Source: Pseudomonadota bacterium (lineage in GTDB: Bacteria; Pseudomonadota; Gammaproteobacteria; Burkholderiales; Burkholderiaceae_C). From it: a stretch of DNA of 27,793 bases. How positions within the stretch are numbered: the first letter of the stretch is position 1; each line of letters begins with the position of its first letter. Positions 1 through 7,494 of this stretch are shown here, piece by piece. Under the pieces are notes generated by a model. It was given only the letters and a program-made list of their open reading frames with translations, was not told the origin of the DNA and did not search any database. The stretch lies in contig JAEWPH010000132.1 of assembly GCA_023460715.1 (NCBI GenBank), forward strand, positions 1 through 27,793. Direction: 5' to 3'. The translations under genes and the position numbers were made by a program.

Positions 1-618
1 GCGCTGCGCACGCAGCGCCCGCCCGAAGTGCCGCCCGTGCTGTGCCTGATCGGCCGCGTGGTACCCATCAAGGACATCAAGACCTTCATCCGCGCCATGC
101 GCCGCGTGGTCAACCAGCTGCCCACCGCCGAAGGCTGGATCGCGGGCCCCACCGAAGAAGACCCTGCCTACGCCGAGGAATGCGGCAACCTGGTGCGCAG
201 CCTGGGCCTGGAGCAGCACATCCGCTTCCTGGGGTTTCAGCGCGTCGAGGACCTGATGCCGCGCATCGGCCTGGTCGTCCTCTCCTCCATCAGCGAGGCG
301 CTGCCGCTGGTGCTGCTGGAGGGCTACGCGGCGGGCGTTCCTACCGTGACCACGGACGTGGGCTCCTGCCGGCAGCTGGTGGAAGGTCTGGACGAGGAAG
401 ACAAGGCGCTGGGCCACTCCGGCAAGGTCGTGCCCATCGCCGATCCGCAGCAATTGGCCGATGCCTCGCTGTCGCTCCTCAAGGATCCGCAGGCCTGGCA
501 TGCTGCCAGCCGCGCGGCGATCGCCCGCGTAGAGCGCTACTACACCGACACGATGATGTTCGACCGCTACCGCAAGGTGTACGAGGCAGCGTTCCAGAAA
601 ACGGAGGGCCCCCGCTGA
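1..618 (+). CDS. pelF: PelF, Pel polysaccharide glycosyltransferase (3' part, 5' end outside window)
   Basis: The frame is open from base 1 and ends at TGA 616-618, so only the C-terminal ~205 residues are seen. The visible part is the nucleotide-sugar-binding half of a GT4-type, GT-B glycosyltransferase. It begins in the strand carrying the sequence LCLIGRVVPIKDIKTFI and includes the retaining-GT E-x7-E motif in SISEALPLVLLEGYAAG. PelF is the cytosolic enzyme thought to use UDP-GalNAc to build the Pel polymer. The identification rests on the GT4 features plus the pelG that follows directly. The stop codon overlaps the pelG start by one base (TGATG), which indicates translational coupling. 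The GTG at 28 is internal and is not the true start. pelA to pelE would be expected to the left of the window. Confidence 0.9.
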   Translation, partial: ALRTQRPPEVPPVLCLIGRVVPIKDIKTFIRAMRRVVNQLPTAEGWIAGPTEEDPAYAEECGNLVRSLGLEQHIRFLGFQRVEDLMPRIGLVVLSSISEALPLVLLEGYAAGVPTVTTDVGSCRQLVEGLDEEDKALGHSGKVVPIADPQQLADASLSLLKDPQAWHAASRAAIARVERYYTDTMMFDRYRKVYEAAFQKTEGPR

Positions 619-1991
619 TGGCCGGCATTGGATTCGAACTGCGGCGCATGCTGCGCAAGGACACGCTGGCCAGCCTGGTGCAGGCCTATGCCTATGCCGG
701 TGTCATCGGCTCGGGGCCGTGGGTGTTCTCCATCGTGGGCATCCTGCTCATCGGTATCTTCAGCGCCAGCGTGGTGGTGCCAGCCTTCCTGGTGACGCAG
801 TTCCAGACTTCTGTGACCTACATGGTCGCCGGCAGCCTGATCCTTACCGGACTGGTGCAGCTGGCCTTCACCCGCTTCGTGTCGGACCGCCTGTTCGAGA
901 AGCGCAAGGACCTCATCCTGCCCAACCTGCACGGGCTGCTGCTCATCGTCACGCTCGCCGCCGGCGTGCTGGGCACGCTGGCGCTGTTCCTGCTGCTGCC
1001 CAACCTCGGGATCCTGTATCGCATGCTGATGCTGGCCGGTTTCACCCTGATGTGCGATGTGTGGGTGTTGACCATCCTGCTGTCGGGCATGAAGCGCTAC
1101 AAGGCCATCGTGGCGCTGTTCGGGCTGGCCTACGCGCTCATCGTGGTGAGCGCGCTGCTGATGCGCCCGTGGGGGCTGGAGGGGCTCCTCGGTGGCTTCG
1201 TGCTGGGCAACTACGTGCTGCTGGCCGGCATGTGGATCCTCGTGGTGCGGGAGTTCAACCCCCAGGGCCGGCTGATCGCTTTCGACTTCGGGCAGCGCAA
1301 GCTGCTGTACCCCACGCTGGTCGCCATCGGCTTCCTCTACAACTTCGGGGTCTGGATCGACAAGTTCATGTTCTGGTACTTCCCGCCGACCTCGCAGGCC
1401 ATCATCGGCGGGCTGCGCGCCTCGCTGATCTACGACCTGCCGGTGTTCCTGGCGTACCTGTCGATCATCCCGGGCATGGCCGTGTTCCTGGTGCGCATCG
1501 AGACGGACTTCGTCGAGTACTACGACAAGTTCTACGACGCGGTGCGCAGCGGCGGCTCGCTGGAGTACATCGAGGCCATGCGCGACGAAATGGTCTATTC
1601 CATCAAGCAGGGCCTGGCGGAGATCGGCAAGATCCAGACGCTGGCCGTGCTTGTTACCTTCGTGGCCGGGCCGGCGCTGCTGAGCACGCTGGGCATCTCG
1701 CGGCTGTACCTGCCGTTGCTGCACGTGCAGGTGATCGGCGCCGGCCTGCAGGTGGGGCTGATGGCCATCCTGAACGTGTTCTTCTACCTCGACCAGCGGC
1801 GCATCGTGCTGTTCCTGTGCCTGGAGTTCGTGGTGCTGAACATCGTGCTCACCGGATTCACCCTGCATGCGGGGGCGGCGCTGTACGGCTACGGCTTCGC
1901 GCTCGCCACGCTGGTCACGCTGTGCACCGGGCTGCTGCTGCTGTCCAAACAGCTCAGCCGGCTGGAGTACGAGACCTTCATGCTCCAGTAA
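618..1991 (+). CDS. pelG: PelG, Pel polysaccharide inner-membrane transporter subunit
   Basis: 457 residues, starting at the ATG overlapping the pelF stop (protein begins MAGIGFELRRMLRKDTL). The N-terminal MAGIGFELR-x-ML signature and multiple hydrophobic segments across the whole length, about 12 by eye, are typical of PelG, a member of the MOP flippase superfamily. Its length matches the usual ~456 residues. PelG works with PelD, PelE and PelF in the inner-membrane complex that polymerises and exports Pel, a cationic polymer rich in partly de-N-acetylated GalNAc and used as a biofilm matrix. A conserved cytosolic-looking stretch (residues ~285-335, with RIETDFVEYYDKFYDAV) lies between membrane segments. 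pelG is normally the last pel gene, so the locus proper ends here and the next gene is an addition. Confidence 0.95.
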   Translation: MAGIGFELRRMLRKDTLASLVQAYAYAGVIGSGPWVFSIVGILLIGIFSASVVVPAFLVTQFQTSVTYMVAGSLILTGLVQLAFTRFVSDRLFEKRKDLILPNLHGLLLIVTLAAGVLGTLALFLLLPNLGILYRMLMLAGFTLMCDVWVLTILLSGMKRYKAIVALFGLAYALIVVSALLMRPWGLEGLLGGFVLGNYVLLAGMWILVVREFNPQGRLIAFDFGQRKLLYPTLVAIGFLYNFGVWIDKFMFWYFPPTSQAIIGGLRASLIYDLPVFLAYLSIIPGMAVFLVRIETDFVEYYDKFYDAVRSGGSLEYIEAMRDEMVYSIKQGLAEIGKIQTLAVLVTFVAGPALLSTLGISRLYLPLLHVQVIGAGLQVGLMAILNVFFYLDQRRIVLFLCLEFVVLNIVLTGFTLHAGAALYGYGFALATLVTLCTGLLLLSKQLSRLEYETFMLQ

Positions 1992-1998
1992 GGACAAC

Positions 1999-2017
1999 CG
2001 CCCTGCAGCGCAGGGCG
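1999..2017 (+). other. Short hairpin after pelG
   Basis: Perfect 8-bp inverted repeat, CGCCCTGC-agc-GCAGGGCG, starting 8 bases after the pelG stop. No T-tract follows, so it is not a convincing intrinsic terminator. It could protect the 3' end of the pel mRNA or be incidental in GC-rich DNA. The 138-bp spacer 1992-2129 shows no other clear signal. Confidence 0.4.
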
Positions 2018-2129
2018 CAGTGAAGGCGCTGCGCGCACCGCCGGGTGACCGCAGCTGCGGGGCGCGTGGCGGCACGCCCCCGGCTGCATGACAATCGGCA
2101 CCTGCTCCCCCACTCTGCCCCGTGCCGCC

Positions 2130-3326
2130 ATGTCCCAGTCTTCGACCCGTGCCCCCGCCCGCTGGGCCCGCCTTGCCTTGGCGGCGCTGCTCACTGCATG
2201 CGGTGGCGGCGGGGGATCGGGGGATGGGGCACCACCGCCCGGCGGCGGCAGCAGCAGCGGCGGCGGCGTGTCGGTCAGCTTCAGTGCGCCGCAGGCGCAG
2301 GACGTGTTCTCCACCAGCGAGCCCCTGACGCTGACCGCGCGCGTGACCGTCAACGGCGCCGCGGTGGCCGACGGCACGCCCGTGCGCTTCTCTTCCGCGC
2401 CCGGTCCGTTCGCTGCCACGGGCACCACCCAGGACGGCTGGGCGAGCGCCACGCTCAGCGGCGCCACGGCCGGCCGGCAGGAACTCAACGCCACGGCGAC
2501 CGTGTCCGGCCAGACGGCGACGGCGGCGCGGGTGGTCTACCTGCGGCCCGCCCCCCGCCCCCTGGCCCTGCTGGTACCGGCCTACATCTATCCGTCCGCA
2601 TCCGGCTCCGCGTGGGACCGGTTGGCGGCCAGCGCTGCCGGCACCCCAGGCGTGCAGCTGACAGCCATCATGAACCCCACCAACGGCGTGTTCACCAGCG
2701 CCGATGCGAACTATGCGCGCGCAGCCGGCCGCCTGGTGGCCGCGGGCGGACGGGTGCTGGGTTATGTGCATACCCGCTATGGGTCCGGGGAGCGGACACT
2801 GGCGCAGGTTCAGGCCAATGCCGACGCCTATCTGGCGCTGTACGGCCGCGGTGTGATCAGCGGGTTCTTCATCGACGAGATGTCCTCGGACCCGTCGCGT
2901 CTGCCCTTCTACCGCACCCTGTTCGATCACATCAAAGGCCGCGACGCCAGCCTGCAGGTCGTGGGCAACCCGGGCGCCGTGCCTGCCGCGGCCTACGCGG
3001 AGGTGGCGGACGTGCTGGTGACCCTGGAGGGTGGCAATGCCGGCTTCCAGGACTACGATCCGCGGTCCACGCCCTGGCTGTACGCGCAGCCGAATGCACG
3101 CCTGGCCGCGCTGGTGCACAACGTGGGGGGCTGCGCGGCCATGCAGACCGCGGTGCGGCAGGCCGCGACGGCACGCAACCACCTGGGCATGCTGTACGTC
3201 ACCGACCAGGAATACGACCCCGTCACGCGCACCGGCAACCCCTGGGGCGCTCTGCCCGCGTACTGGAACGGCCTGGTACTGGCGGTGGACGCCGCCAACC
3301 GGGGCCTGCCGCCCCCGGCCTGCTGA
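2130..3326 (+). CDS. Spherulin-4 family (GH135-like) lipoprotein, candidate Pel/galactosaminan hydrolase
   Basis: 398 residues from ATG 2130. An in-frame start at 2088 exists, but starting at 2130 gives a normal signal peptide. The N-terminus is a lipoprotein signal with lipobox LLTAC (Cys24), then a Gly/Ser/Pro-rich linker to ~46. An Ig-like (bacterial Big-type) domain spans ~47-136. A TIM-barrel-like domain spans ~143-390 and resembles the spherulation-specific family 4: it opens LALLVPAYIYPS and has MNPTNG (181-186), GYVHTRYG (211-218), a GFFIDEM acid pair (Asp249-Glu250) and VTLEGG (Glu300). In the fungal GH135 enzyme Sph3, the active-site acids are likewise an Asp-Glu pair and a Glu roughly 55 residues later. 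Sph3 cleaves galactosaminogalactan, which is chemically close to Pel. A role in trimming or releasing Pel at the outer membrane is inferred from fold and location. Family assignment is fairly sure; substrate is not. Confidence 0.8.
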   Translation: MSQSSTRAPARWARLALAALLTACGGGGGSGDGAPPPGGGSSSGGGVSVSFSAPQAQDVFSTSEPLTLTARVTVNGAAVADGTPVRFSSAPGPFAATGTTQDGWASATLSGATAGRQELNATATVSGQTATAARVVYLRPAPRPLALLVPAYIYPSASGSAWDRLAASAAGTPGVQLTAIMNPTNGVFTSADANYARAAGRLVAAGGRVLGYVHTRYGSGERTLAQVQANADAYLALYGRGVISGFFIDEMSSDPSRLPFYRTLFDHIKGRDASLQVVGNPGAVPAAAYAEVADVLVTLEGGNAGFQDYDPRSTPWLYAQPNARLAALVHNVGGCAAMQTAVRQAATARNHLGMLYVTDQEYDPVTRTGNPWGALPAYWNGLVLAVDAANRGLPPPAC

Positions 3327-3351
3327 CCCCCTCGGCCCGCCACGCCGGCAT

Positions 3352-3385
3352 GAAAAAGCGCCGCCATCTCTGCAGGCGCTTCTTC
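3352..3385 (-). terminator. Intrinsic terminator closing hisCBHA
   Basis: Inverted repeat GAAAAAGCGCC (3352-3362) and GGCGCTTCTTC (3375-3385): an 11-bp stem with one mismatch and a 12-base loop. Read on the - strand, the stem's second arm is GGCGCTTTTTC, giving the T-run of a rho-independent terminator about 70 bp after the hisA stop. The + strand side also ends in a T-rich arm, so it may act in both directions for the convergent lipoprotein gene. Confidence 0.7.
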
Positions 3386-3457
3386 GCGGCGGTGTCCTGG
3401 AGTGCCGCCGGAAAATGGCAACGGCCGGAAATCAGGCCTCGCCCAGGAGACTCTCGC

Positions 3458-4198
3458 TCAAACGGCCAGCTCGTCCGCGCGCGCCTGGGCGGCTGCGAAG
3501 TCGAGGTCGCCCGAATAGATCGCGCGGCCGCAGATCACGCCTTCGACGCCTTCGCTCTCCACGGCGCACAGCTGCTCGATGTCGGCCATGCTGCCCAGAC
3601 CGCCCGAGGCGATCACGGGAATGGTCAGGGCCTGCGCCAGCTTGACCGTGGCATCGATGTTGATACCCGACAGCATGCCGTCACGGCCGATGTCGGTGTA
3701 GATGATGGACTCGACGCCCCAGTCCTCGAACTTCTTGGCCAGGTCGACCACCTCGTGGCCGGTGAGCTTGCTCCAGCCGTCCGTGGCGACCTTGCCGTCC
3801 TTGGCATCCAGGCCCACGATGATGTGGCCGCCGAAGGCGCTGCAGGCGTCCTTGAGGAAGCCGGGGTTCTTCACCGCGGCCGTGCCGATGATCACGTAGC
3901 GCAGGCCGCCGTCGATGTACTTCTCGATGGTGTCCAGGTCGCGGATGCCCCCGCCCAGCTGCACGGGAATGTCGTCGCCCACTTCCTTCAGGATGGCCTT
4001 GATGGCGCTGTAGTTCTTGGGCACGCCCGCAAAGGCCCCGTTCAGGTCCACCAGGTGCAGGCGGCGGGCGCCTGCATCGACCCAGCGGCGCGCCATGGCG
4101 GCCGGGTCTTCACCGAAGGTGGTTGACTGTTCCATGTCACCTTGCTTGAGGCGCACGCAGTGGCCGTCCTTGAGGTCGATGGCGGGGATGAGCAACAT
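3458..4198 (-). CDS. hisA: HisA, ProFAR isomerase (1-(5-phosphoribosyl)-5-[(5-phosphoribosylamino)methylideneamino]imidazole-4-carboxamide isomerase)
   Basis: 246 residues, full length for the family. It performs the fourth step of histidine synthesis, an Amadori rearrangement of ProFAR to PRFAR, which HisH-HisF then uses. It is a (beta/alpha)8 barrel: the first strand MLLIPAIDL carries catalytic Asp8, and [12 protein letters not shown] carries the second catalytic acid Asp131. The phosphate-binding motifs GGGIRD (82-87) and ASGGLGS near the C-terminus are intact. It is the last gene of the histidine run on this strand. A 69-bp gap separates it from hisH and a terminator lies downstream. HisF, whose substrate is the product of this enzyme and which usually follows hisA, is not next to it here. 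Confidence 0.97.
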   Translation of the reverse strand: MLLIPAIDLKDGHCVRLKQGDMEQSTTFGEDPAAMARRWVDAGARRLHLVDLNGAFAGVPKNYSAIKAILKEVGDDIPVQLGGGIRDLDTIEKYIDGGLRYVIIGTAAVKNPGFLKDACSAFGGHIIVGLDAKDGKVATDGWSKLTGHEVVDLAKKFEDWGVESIIYTDIGRDGMLSGINIDATVKLAQALTIPVIASGGLGSMADIEQLCAVESEGVEGVICGRAIYSGDLDFAAAQARADELAV

Positions 4199-4267
4199 GA
4201 TGGAAGGGCTGGCAGAGGTGCCGATGCGCAGACCCGGAGGCGGGCCCGCTGGGTTGATGAAAAGAGA

Positions 4268-4936
4268 TCAGGGATTCCAGTGCAGGAAGTTGCGGTACAG
4301 CGCCAGGCCGTGCTCCGCGCTCTTCTCCGGGTGGAACTGGGTGGCGAAAATATTACCGCGTGCGACGGCCGCTGCGAAGGCCCCGCCGTAATCCGCCTCG
4401 CCCGCGCAGTGCGCTGCATCGCGCGGGCGGGCGTAGAAGCTGTGTACGAAGTAGAAATAGCTGTCTTCCGGAATGCCGGCCCAGACGGGGTGGGCCGCGC
4501 CGCCGTGGCGCATCTGGCGCACCCGGTTCCAGCCCATCTGCGGCACCTTGTAGCGGCTGCCGTCGGGCTGCAGGCGGCCGGCCAGGTCGAACTTGAGCAC
4601 CTCGCCGTGGATCAGCCCCAGGCCGTGGGTGTCCCCCTCGGCGCTGTGGTCCAGCAGCATCTGCATGCCCACGCACACGCCGAACAGCGGCTTGGAGGCG
4701 GCTGCCTCCAGCACCGACTGCTGCAGGCCGGACTCGCGCAGTTCGCGCATGCAGTCGGGCATGGCGCCCTGCCCCGGCAGCACCACGCGCTCGGCGGCGC
4801 GCACGTCCTCAGGGCGCGAGGTGACGACCACCTCGAAACCGCTGCCGGCCGCTGCGGCCTGCACCGCCTGCGACACCGAGCGCAGGTTGCCCATGCCGTA
4901 ATCCACGACCGCGACGGTCTTTGCTTCACTATTCAT
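4268..4936 (-). CDS. hisH: HisH, glutamine amidotransferase subunit of imidazole glycerol phosphate synthase
   Basis: 222 residues. This class I glutaminase supplies ammonia to HisF for ring closure in histidine and purine-precursor (AICAR) formation. The triad is visible: Cys88 in the nucleophile elbow FGVCVGMQ, and His202 with Glu204 in TQFHPEKS. The oxyanion-side motif [12 protein letters not shown] (~51-62) and the N-terminal [13 protein letters not shown] are typical. The ATG at 4936 is the only sensible start, because the homology begins at residue ~8. No Shine-Dalgarno sequence is visible ahead of it. The leader between hisB and hisH consists entirely of a dispersed repeat, whose edge reaches the start codon. 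Its obligate partner HisF is not encoded in the window. Confidence 0.96.
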   Translation of the reverse strand: MNSEAKTVAVVDYGMGNLRSVSQAVQAAAAGSGFEVVVTSRPEDVRAAERVVLPGQGAMPDCMRELRESGLQQSVLEAAASKPLFGVCVGMQMLLDHSAEGDTHGLGLIHGEVLKFDLAGRLQPDGSRYKVPQMGWNRVRQMRHGGAAHPVWAGIPEDSYFYFVHSFYARPRDAAHCAGEADYGGAFAAAVARGNIFATQFHPEKSAEHGLALYRNFLHWNP

Positions 4937-4985
4937 AGCTGCTTGCGCAATCAGGATAAGCGCTGGAGGCCTAAAAGGCTTGAAA
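4935..4985 (-). repeat. Dispersed ~50-bp repeat, copy A (hisB-hisH spacer)
   Basis: Read on the - strand, it starts at the hisB stop codon, passes through a purine/pyrimidine-mixed left part (TTTCAAGCCTTTTAGGCC), then a 30-bp core at 4964-4935: AGCGCTTATCC, four variable bases, TGCGCAAGCAGCTAT. The same core is at 10957-10986 and 27488-27517. The core contains a small hairpin, GCGC...GCGC. The copy fills the whole spacer between the two genes, and the AT of its terminal AGCTAT forms the first two bases of the hisH ATG. Confidence 0.75.
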
Positions 4986-5630
4986 TCAGAGAGAACCTTT
5001 GGTGGACGGGATCACGCCGGCCGAACGCGGGTCGCGCTCCAGGGCGAAGCGCAGGGCGCGCGCGAAGGCCTTGAAGATGGTCTCGCACTGGTGGTGGGCA
5101 TTGAAGCCCTTGAGGTTGTCGATGTGCAGCGTCACGCCGGCGTGGTTCACGAAGCCCTGGAAGAACTCGTAGACCAGCTGCGTGTCCAGCTGGCCGATGC
5201 TGCCAGCCGTGAACTTCACGTCCATGTGCAGGCCCGGGCGGCCGGAGAAGTCGATCACCACGCGGCTCAGGGCCTCGTCCAGCGGCACATACGCATGGCC
5301 GTAGCGGCGGATGCCTTTCTTGTCGCCCACGGCCCGCGCGAAGGCCTGGCCCAGGGTGATGCCGATGTCTTCCACCGTGTGGTGGCCGTCGATGTGCAGG
5401 TCGCCCTCGCAATCGATGTCCAGGTCGATCAGGCCGTGGCGGGCGATCTGGTCGAGCATGTGGTCCAGGAAGCCGATGCCCGAGTGCAGCCGGGCGGTGC
5501 CCGTGCCGTCCAGGTTGACGCGCACGGTGATGCGGGTCTCGGCCGTGTTGCGGGCCACTTCGGCCGTGCGGTCGGCGATGGCAGCCGGGGCCTCGGACGA
5601 AGAAGAGGGAACGAGTGCGGAGGAGGTCAT
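4986..5630 (-). CDS. hisB: HisB, imidazoleglycerol-phosphate dehydratase (monofunctional)
   Basis: 214 residues from ATG 5630. An upstream in-frame start at 5699 would lie deep inside hisC and is rejected. It dehydrates imidazole glycerol phosphate to imidazole acetol phosphate. It is the stand-alone dehydratase, without the N-terminal histidinol-phosphatase domain of the enterobacterial fusion. The two manganese-binding His clusters are present: [11 protein letters not shown] in the first half and [13 protein letters not shown] in the second. The conserved [11 protein letters not shown] motif is also seen. A Ser/Ala-rich N-terminal tail of ~18 residues precedes the conserved core. Its start overlaps the hisC stop by 4 bp (ATGA), so translation is probably coupled. 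The phosphatase must be encoded elsewhere. Confidence 0.97.
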   Translation of the reverse strand: MTSSALVPSSSSEAPAAIADRTAEVARNTAETRITVRVNLDGTGTARLHSGIGFLDHMLDQIARHGLIDLDIDCEGDLHIDGHHTVEDIGITLGQAFARAVGDKKGIRRYGHAYVPLDEALSRVVIDFSGRPGLHMDVKFTAGSIGQLDTQLVYEFFQGFVNHAGVTLHIDNLKGFNAHHQCETIFKAFARALRFALERDPRSAGVIPSTKGSL

Positions 5631-6751
5631 AGGGAAGCCTGGAGCGCGGAAAGCATCTGGGCGTTGTCTGCCGCGTTGCCCACCGTCAGGCGCAGGCATT
5701 GGGCCAGCAATGGGTGCATTGTAGAAACGTTCTTGACGAGGACCTTGCGGTCCTTCATGCCCTGGAAGGTCTTTGCGGCATCGGGCACGCGCACCAGGAC
5801 CATGTTGGCCTCGCTGTGCCAGACCTGCACGATGCCGGGCAGGGCCCGCAGCGCAGCCAGCAGCGCGGTGCGCTCGGCGCGCAGCTCGTCCGCCTGGGCG
5901 GCGAACACGTCGGCATGCTCCAGCGCGAAGAGCGCGGCCTCGCAGTTGAGCACGCTCACGTTGTAGGGCGGGCGCACCTTGTCGATCTCGTTCACCAGCG
6001 CGGCCGGCCCGATGAGGTAGCCCAGGCGCACGCCCGCCAGTCCGAACTTGCTCAGCGTGCGCATCAGCAGCACGTGGCCGTTGCGCGCGGGCTCGGCCTG
6101 CATGCGCGTGATCCAGCTGCGGCTGGCGAAGGGCTGGTAGGCCTCGTCCATCACCACGATGCCGCCCTGCGCGCCCACGGCGTCGACGATGCGCTGCACC
6201 ACGGCTTCGTCCCAGAGCGTGGCGGTGGGGTTGTTGGGGTAGGCGATGTAGGTGATGGCAGGCCGGTGCTCGGCGATGGCGGCCAGCATGGCGGCTTCGT
6301 CCAGCTCGAAGTCCGCGGTGAGCGGCACGCCGACGAAGTCCAGCCCCTGCAGCTGCGCGGACAGCGGGTACATCACGAAGCCCGGCATGGGCGCCAGCAT
6401 GGTGGCGCGCTGGCCCTCGTGCGGCTGGGCGCAGGCCAGGGCTAGCAGGGTGATGATCTCGTCCGAACCGTTGCCCAGCACCACGGAGTGGCCTTCAGGC
6501 GCGCCTGCATAGGCGGCCAGCGCGGCCTTCAGGTCGTTCTGGCGCGCGCCGGGGTAGCGGTTGATGGGCAGCGCCGCCAGCCGGGCGCCCAGGGCCTGCT
6601 GCAGGACGGCGGGCAGGCTGAACGGGTTCTCCATCGCGTCCATCTTCAGGTAGCCCGTGGCATCGGCCACCGGGTAGGCATGCATGGCGCGCACGTCGGG
6701 GCGGATGCGCTGGAGCGCGTTGGCAACAGCGGAAGTGGAAGGCGCAGTCAT
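5627..6751 (-). CDS. hisC: HisC, histidinol-phosphate aminotransferase
   Basis: 374 residues, a fold-type I PLP enzyme that transfers the amino group from glutamate to imidazole acetol phosphate. The Schiff-base lysine is Lys235 in [15 protein letters not shown]. The PLP contacts YPNNPTA (171-177) and MDEAYQPF (201-208), plus the phosphate-side GNGSDEII (93-100), are all intact. The N-terminal substrate lid contains [20 protein letters not shown]. The start codon overlaps the upstream vapC stop by 4 bp, and its own stop overlaps hisB by 4 bp, so vapC-hisC-hisB form one tightly coupled translational chain. Confidence 0.97.
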   Translation of the reverse strand: MTAPSTSAVANALQRIRPDVRAMHAYPVADATGYLKMDAMENPFSLPAVLQQALGARLAALPINRYPGARQNDLKAALAAYAGAPEGHSVVLGNGSDEIITLLALACAQPHEGQRATMLAPMPGFVMYPLSAQLQGLDFVGVPLTADFELDEAAMLAAIAEHRPAITYIAYPNNPTATLWDEAVVQRIVDAVGAQGGIVVMDEAYQPFASRSWITRMQAEPARNGHVLLMRTLSKFGLAGVRLGYLIGPAALVNEIDKVRPPYNVSVLNCEAALFALEHADVFAAQADELRAERTALLAALRALPGIVQVWHSEANMVLVRVPDAAKTFQGMKDRKVLVKNVSTMHPLLAQCLRLTVGNAADNAQMLSALQASL

Positions 6752-7200
6752 TCGGCAGTGTCCAGTTCTTCAGGCGTCACGAGAAACGGGTTGATGGGGC
6801 GCACGGCGTCCAGCATCTGGTCATGCGGCAGGGCTTCGGTCAGCAGATAGCGGCAGCCCTGCTGGTGCGCGGACGAGAGAATGAGCGCATCCCAATAGCT
6901 GAGGCCGTAGCGGTCCTGCAGGTCCCACGCGCCATCGACGGTATAGGCGTCAAGGTGTGGCGGCAGCCAGACCCGCAGCCGGCGCACCTGGGCGCGCACC
7001 TGCGACAACACCTGCGGGCCCTTGAAGCGCTGGATGGCCTGGTTGTAGAGCTCGTTCAACACCTGCGAGCTGACCCGCCCGCTGCGCGTCTGCCAGCAGA
7101 AGCTGAGCCATTCCTGCGCACGCGCCTGGCGCACCGGGTCGCGCTCGTCCACGCTGGCGAGCAGGATCTCGGTATCGACAAAGATCGGGGTCGTCGCCAT
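6748..7200 (-). CDS. vapC: VapC-like PIN-domain toxin within the his operon
   Basis: 150 residues. PIN-domain RNases of VapBC modules cut RNA using a cluster of acidic residues and Mg2+/Mn2+. Visible candidates are Asp9 (FVDTEILL), Glu50 (SQVLNELYN) and Asp104 (LSYWDALI). Two positions deviate from what I recall as the family pattern: the usual DTN opening is DTE, and the late acidic motif, usually SED or TED, reads TEAL (121-124), so the fourth acid may be missing. The ending INPF is typical of this subfamily. Its start lies 12 bp after the vapB stop, and its stop overlaps hisC by 4 bp. Toxin activity is inferred from family and antitoxin pairing; the altered residues make a weakened or inactive enzyme possible. 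Confidence 0.85.
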   Translation of the reverse strand: MATTPIFVDTEILLASVDERDPVRQARAQEWLSFCWQTRSGRVSSQVLNELYNQAIQRFKGPQVLSQVRAQVRRLRVWLPPHLDAYTVDGAWDLQDRYGLSYWDALILSSAHQQGCRYLLTEALPHDQMLDAVRPINPFLVTPEELDTAE

Positions 7201-7212
7201 GGGCCTGCCGCT

Positions 7213-7437
7213 TCAGCGCTCGAACAGCGTGTTGCGTGGCACGTAGGGGCCGCTCGATGCGCCCCAGGTCTCGAAGCTCAGCGCCTCGCGCATGGCCTGG
7301 GCGTAGGCGTCTTCCTGGCGCATCTTCTCCGCCATCCATTCACCGAGCAGGCGCGACACACTGCTGCCGCGCTTGGCCGCTTCCACGCGCACCCACTCGG
7401 CAACCGTGTCGTCCATGGTGATGGTGACGTTCTTCAT
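7213..7437 (-). CDS. vapB: Ribbon-helix-helix antitoxin (VapB-like)
   Basis: 74 residues from ATG 7437. A TTG six bases upstream (7443) is a possible alternative, but ATG is preferred because the homologous strand MKNVTITMDD begins there. The N-terminal ~45 residues have the ribbon-helix-helix pattern: a beta strand (KNVTITMDD), helix A (TVAEWVRVEAAKRG) and helix B (SVSRLLGEWMAEKM). The tail (residues ~46-74, ending VPRNTLFER) would be the toxin-neutralising segment. RHH antitoxins normally bind palindromes at their own promoter, and two tandem palindromes lie just upstream at 7451-7480. Together with the following PIN gene this is a canonical antitoxin-toxin order. Confidence 0.85.
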   Translation of the reverse strand: MKNVTITMDDTVAEWVRVEAAKRGSSVSRLLGEWMAEKMRQEDAYAQAMREALSFETWGASSGPYVPRNTLFER

Positions 7438-7450
7438 GGGCAAGACTTTA

Positions 7451-7480
7451 CACGAAGTTCGTGCAGCACGAAATTCGTGC
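7451..7480 (-). promoter_or_regulatory. Tandem palindromic operator of the vapBC module
   Basis: Two near-identical odd palindromes, CACGAAGTTCGTG (7451-7463) and CACGAAATTCGTG (7467-7479; the second extends to 15 bp, GCACGAAATTCGTGC, 7466-7480). Their centres are 16 bp apart, and the nearest edge is 13 bp upstream of the antitoxin ATG. They differ only at the central base. This is the architecture expected for cooperative binding by RHH dimers in antitoxin autoregulation. Given the position so close to the start codon, the promoter probably overlaps them or lies just upstream. I could not fix -35/-10 boxes with confidence. Confidence 0.8.
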
Positions 7481-7494
7481 TACACGGTCGGATG

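Noticed and set aside
2200..2290. GGC/GGT-rich run in the lipoprotein gene as a microsatellite or phase-variation tract
   Set aside because: It encodes a Gly/Ser linker with mixed codons and no long uniform unit, so slippage-based switching is not supported.
567..3182. Very long - strand open frame opposite pelG and the lipoprotein gene
   Set aside because: Arg/Gln/His/Gly-rich low-complexity translation, antisense to two well-supported genes; an artefact of high-GC codon use.
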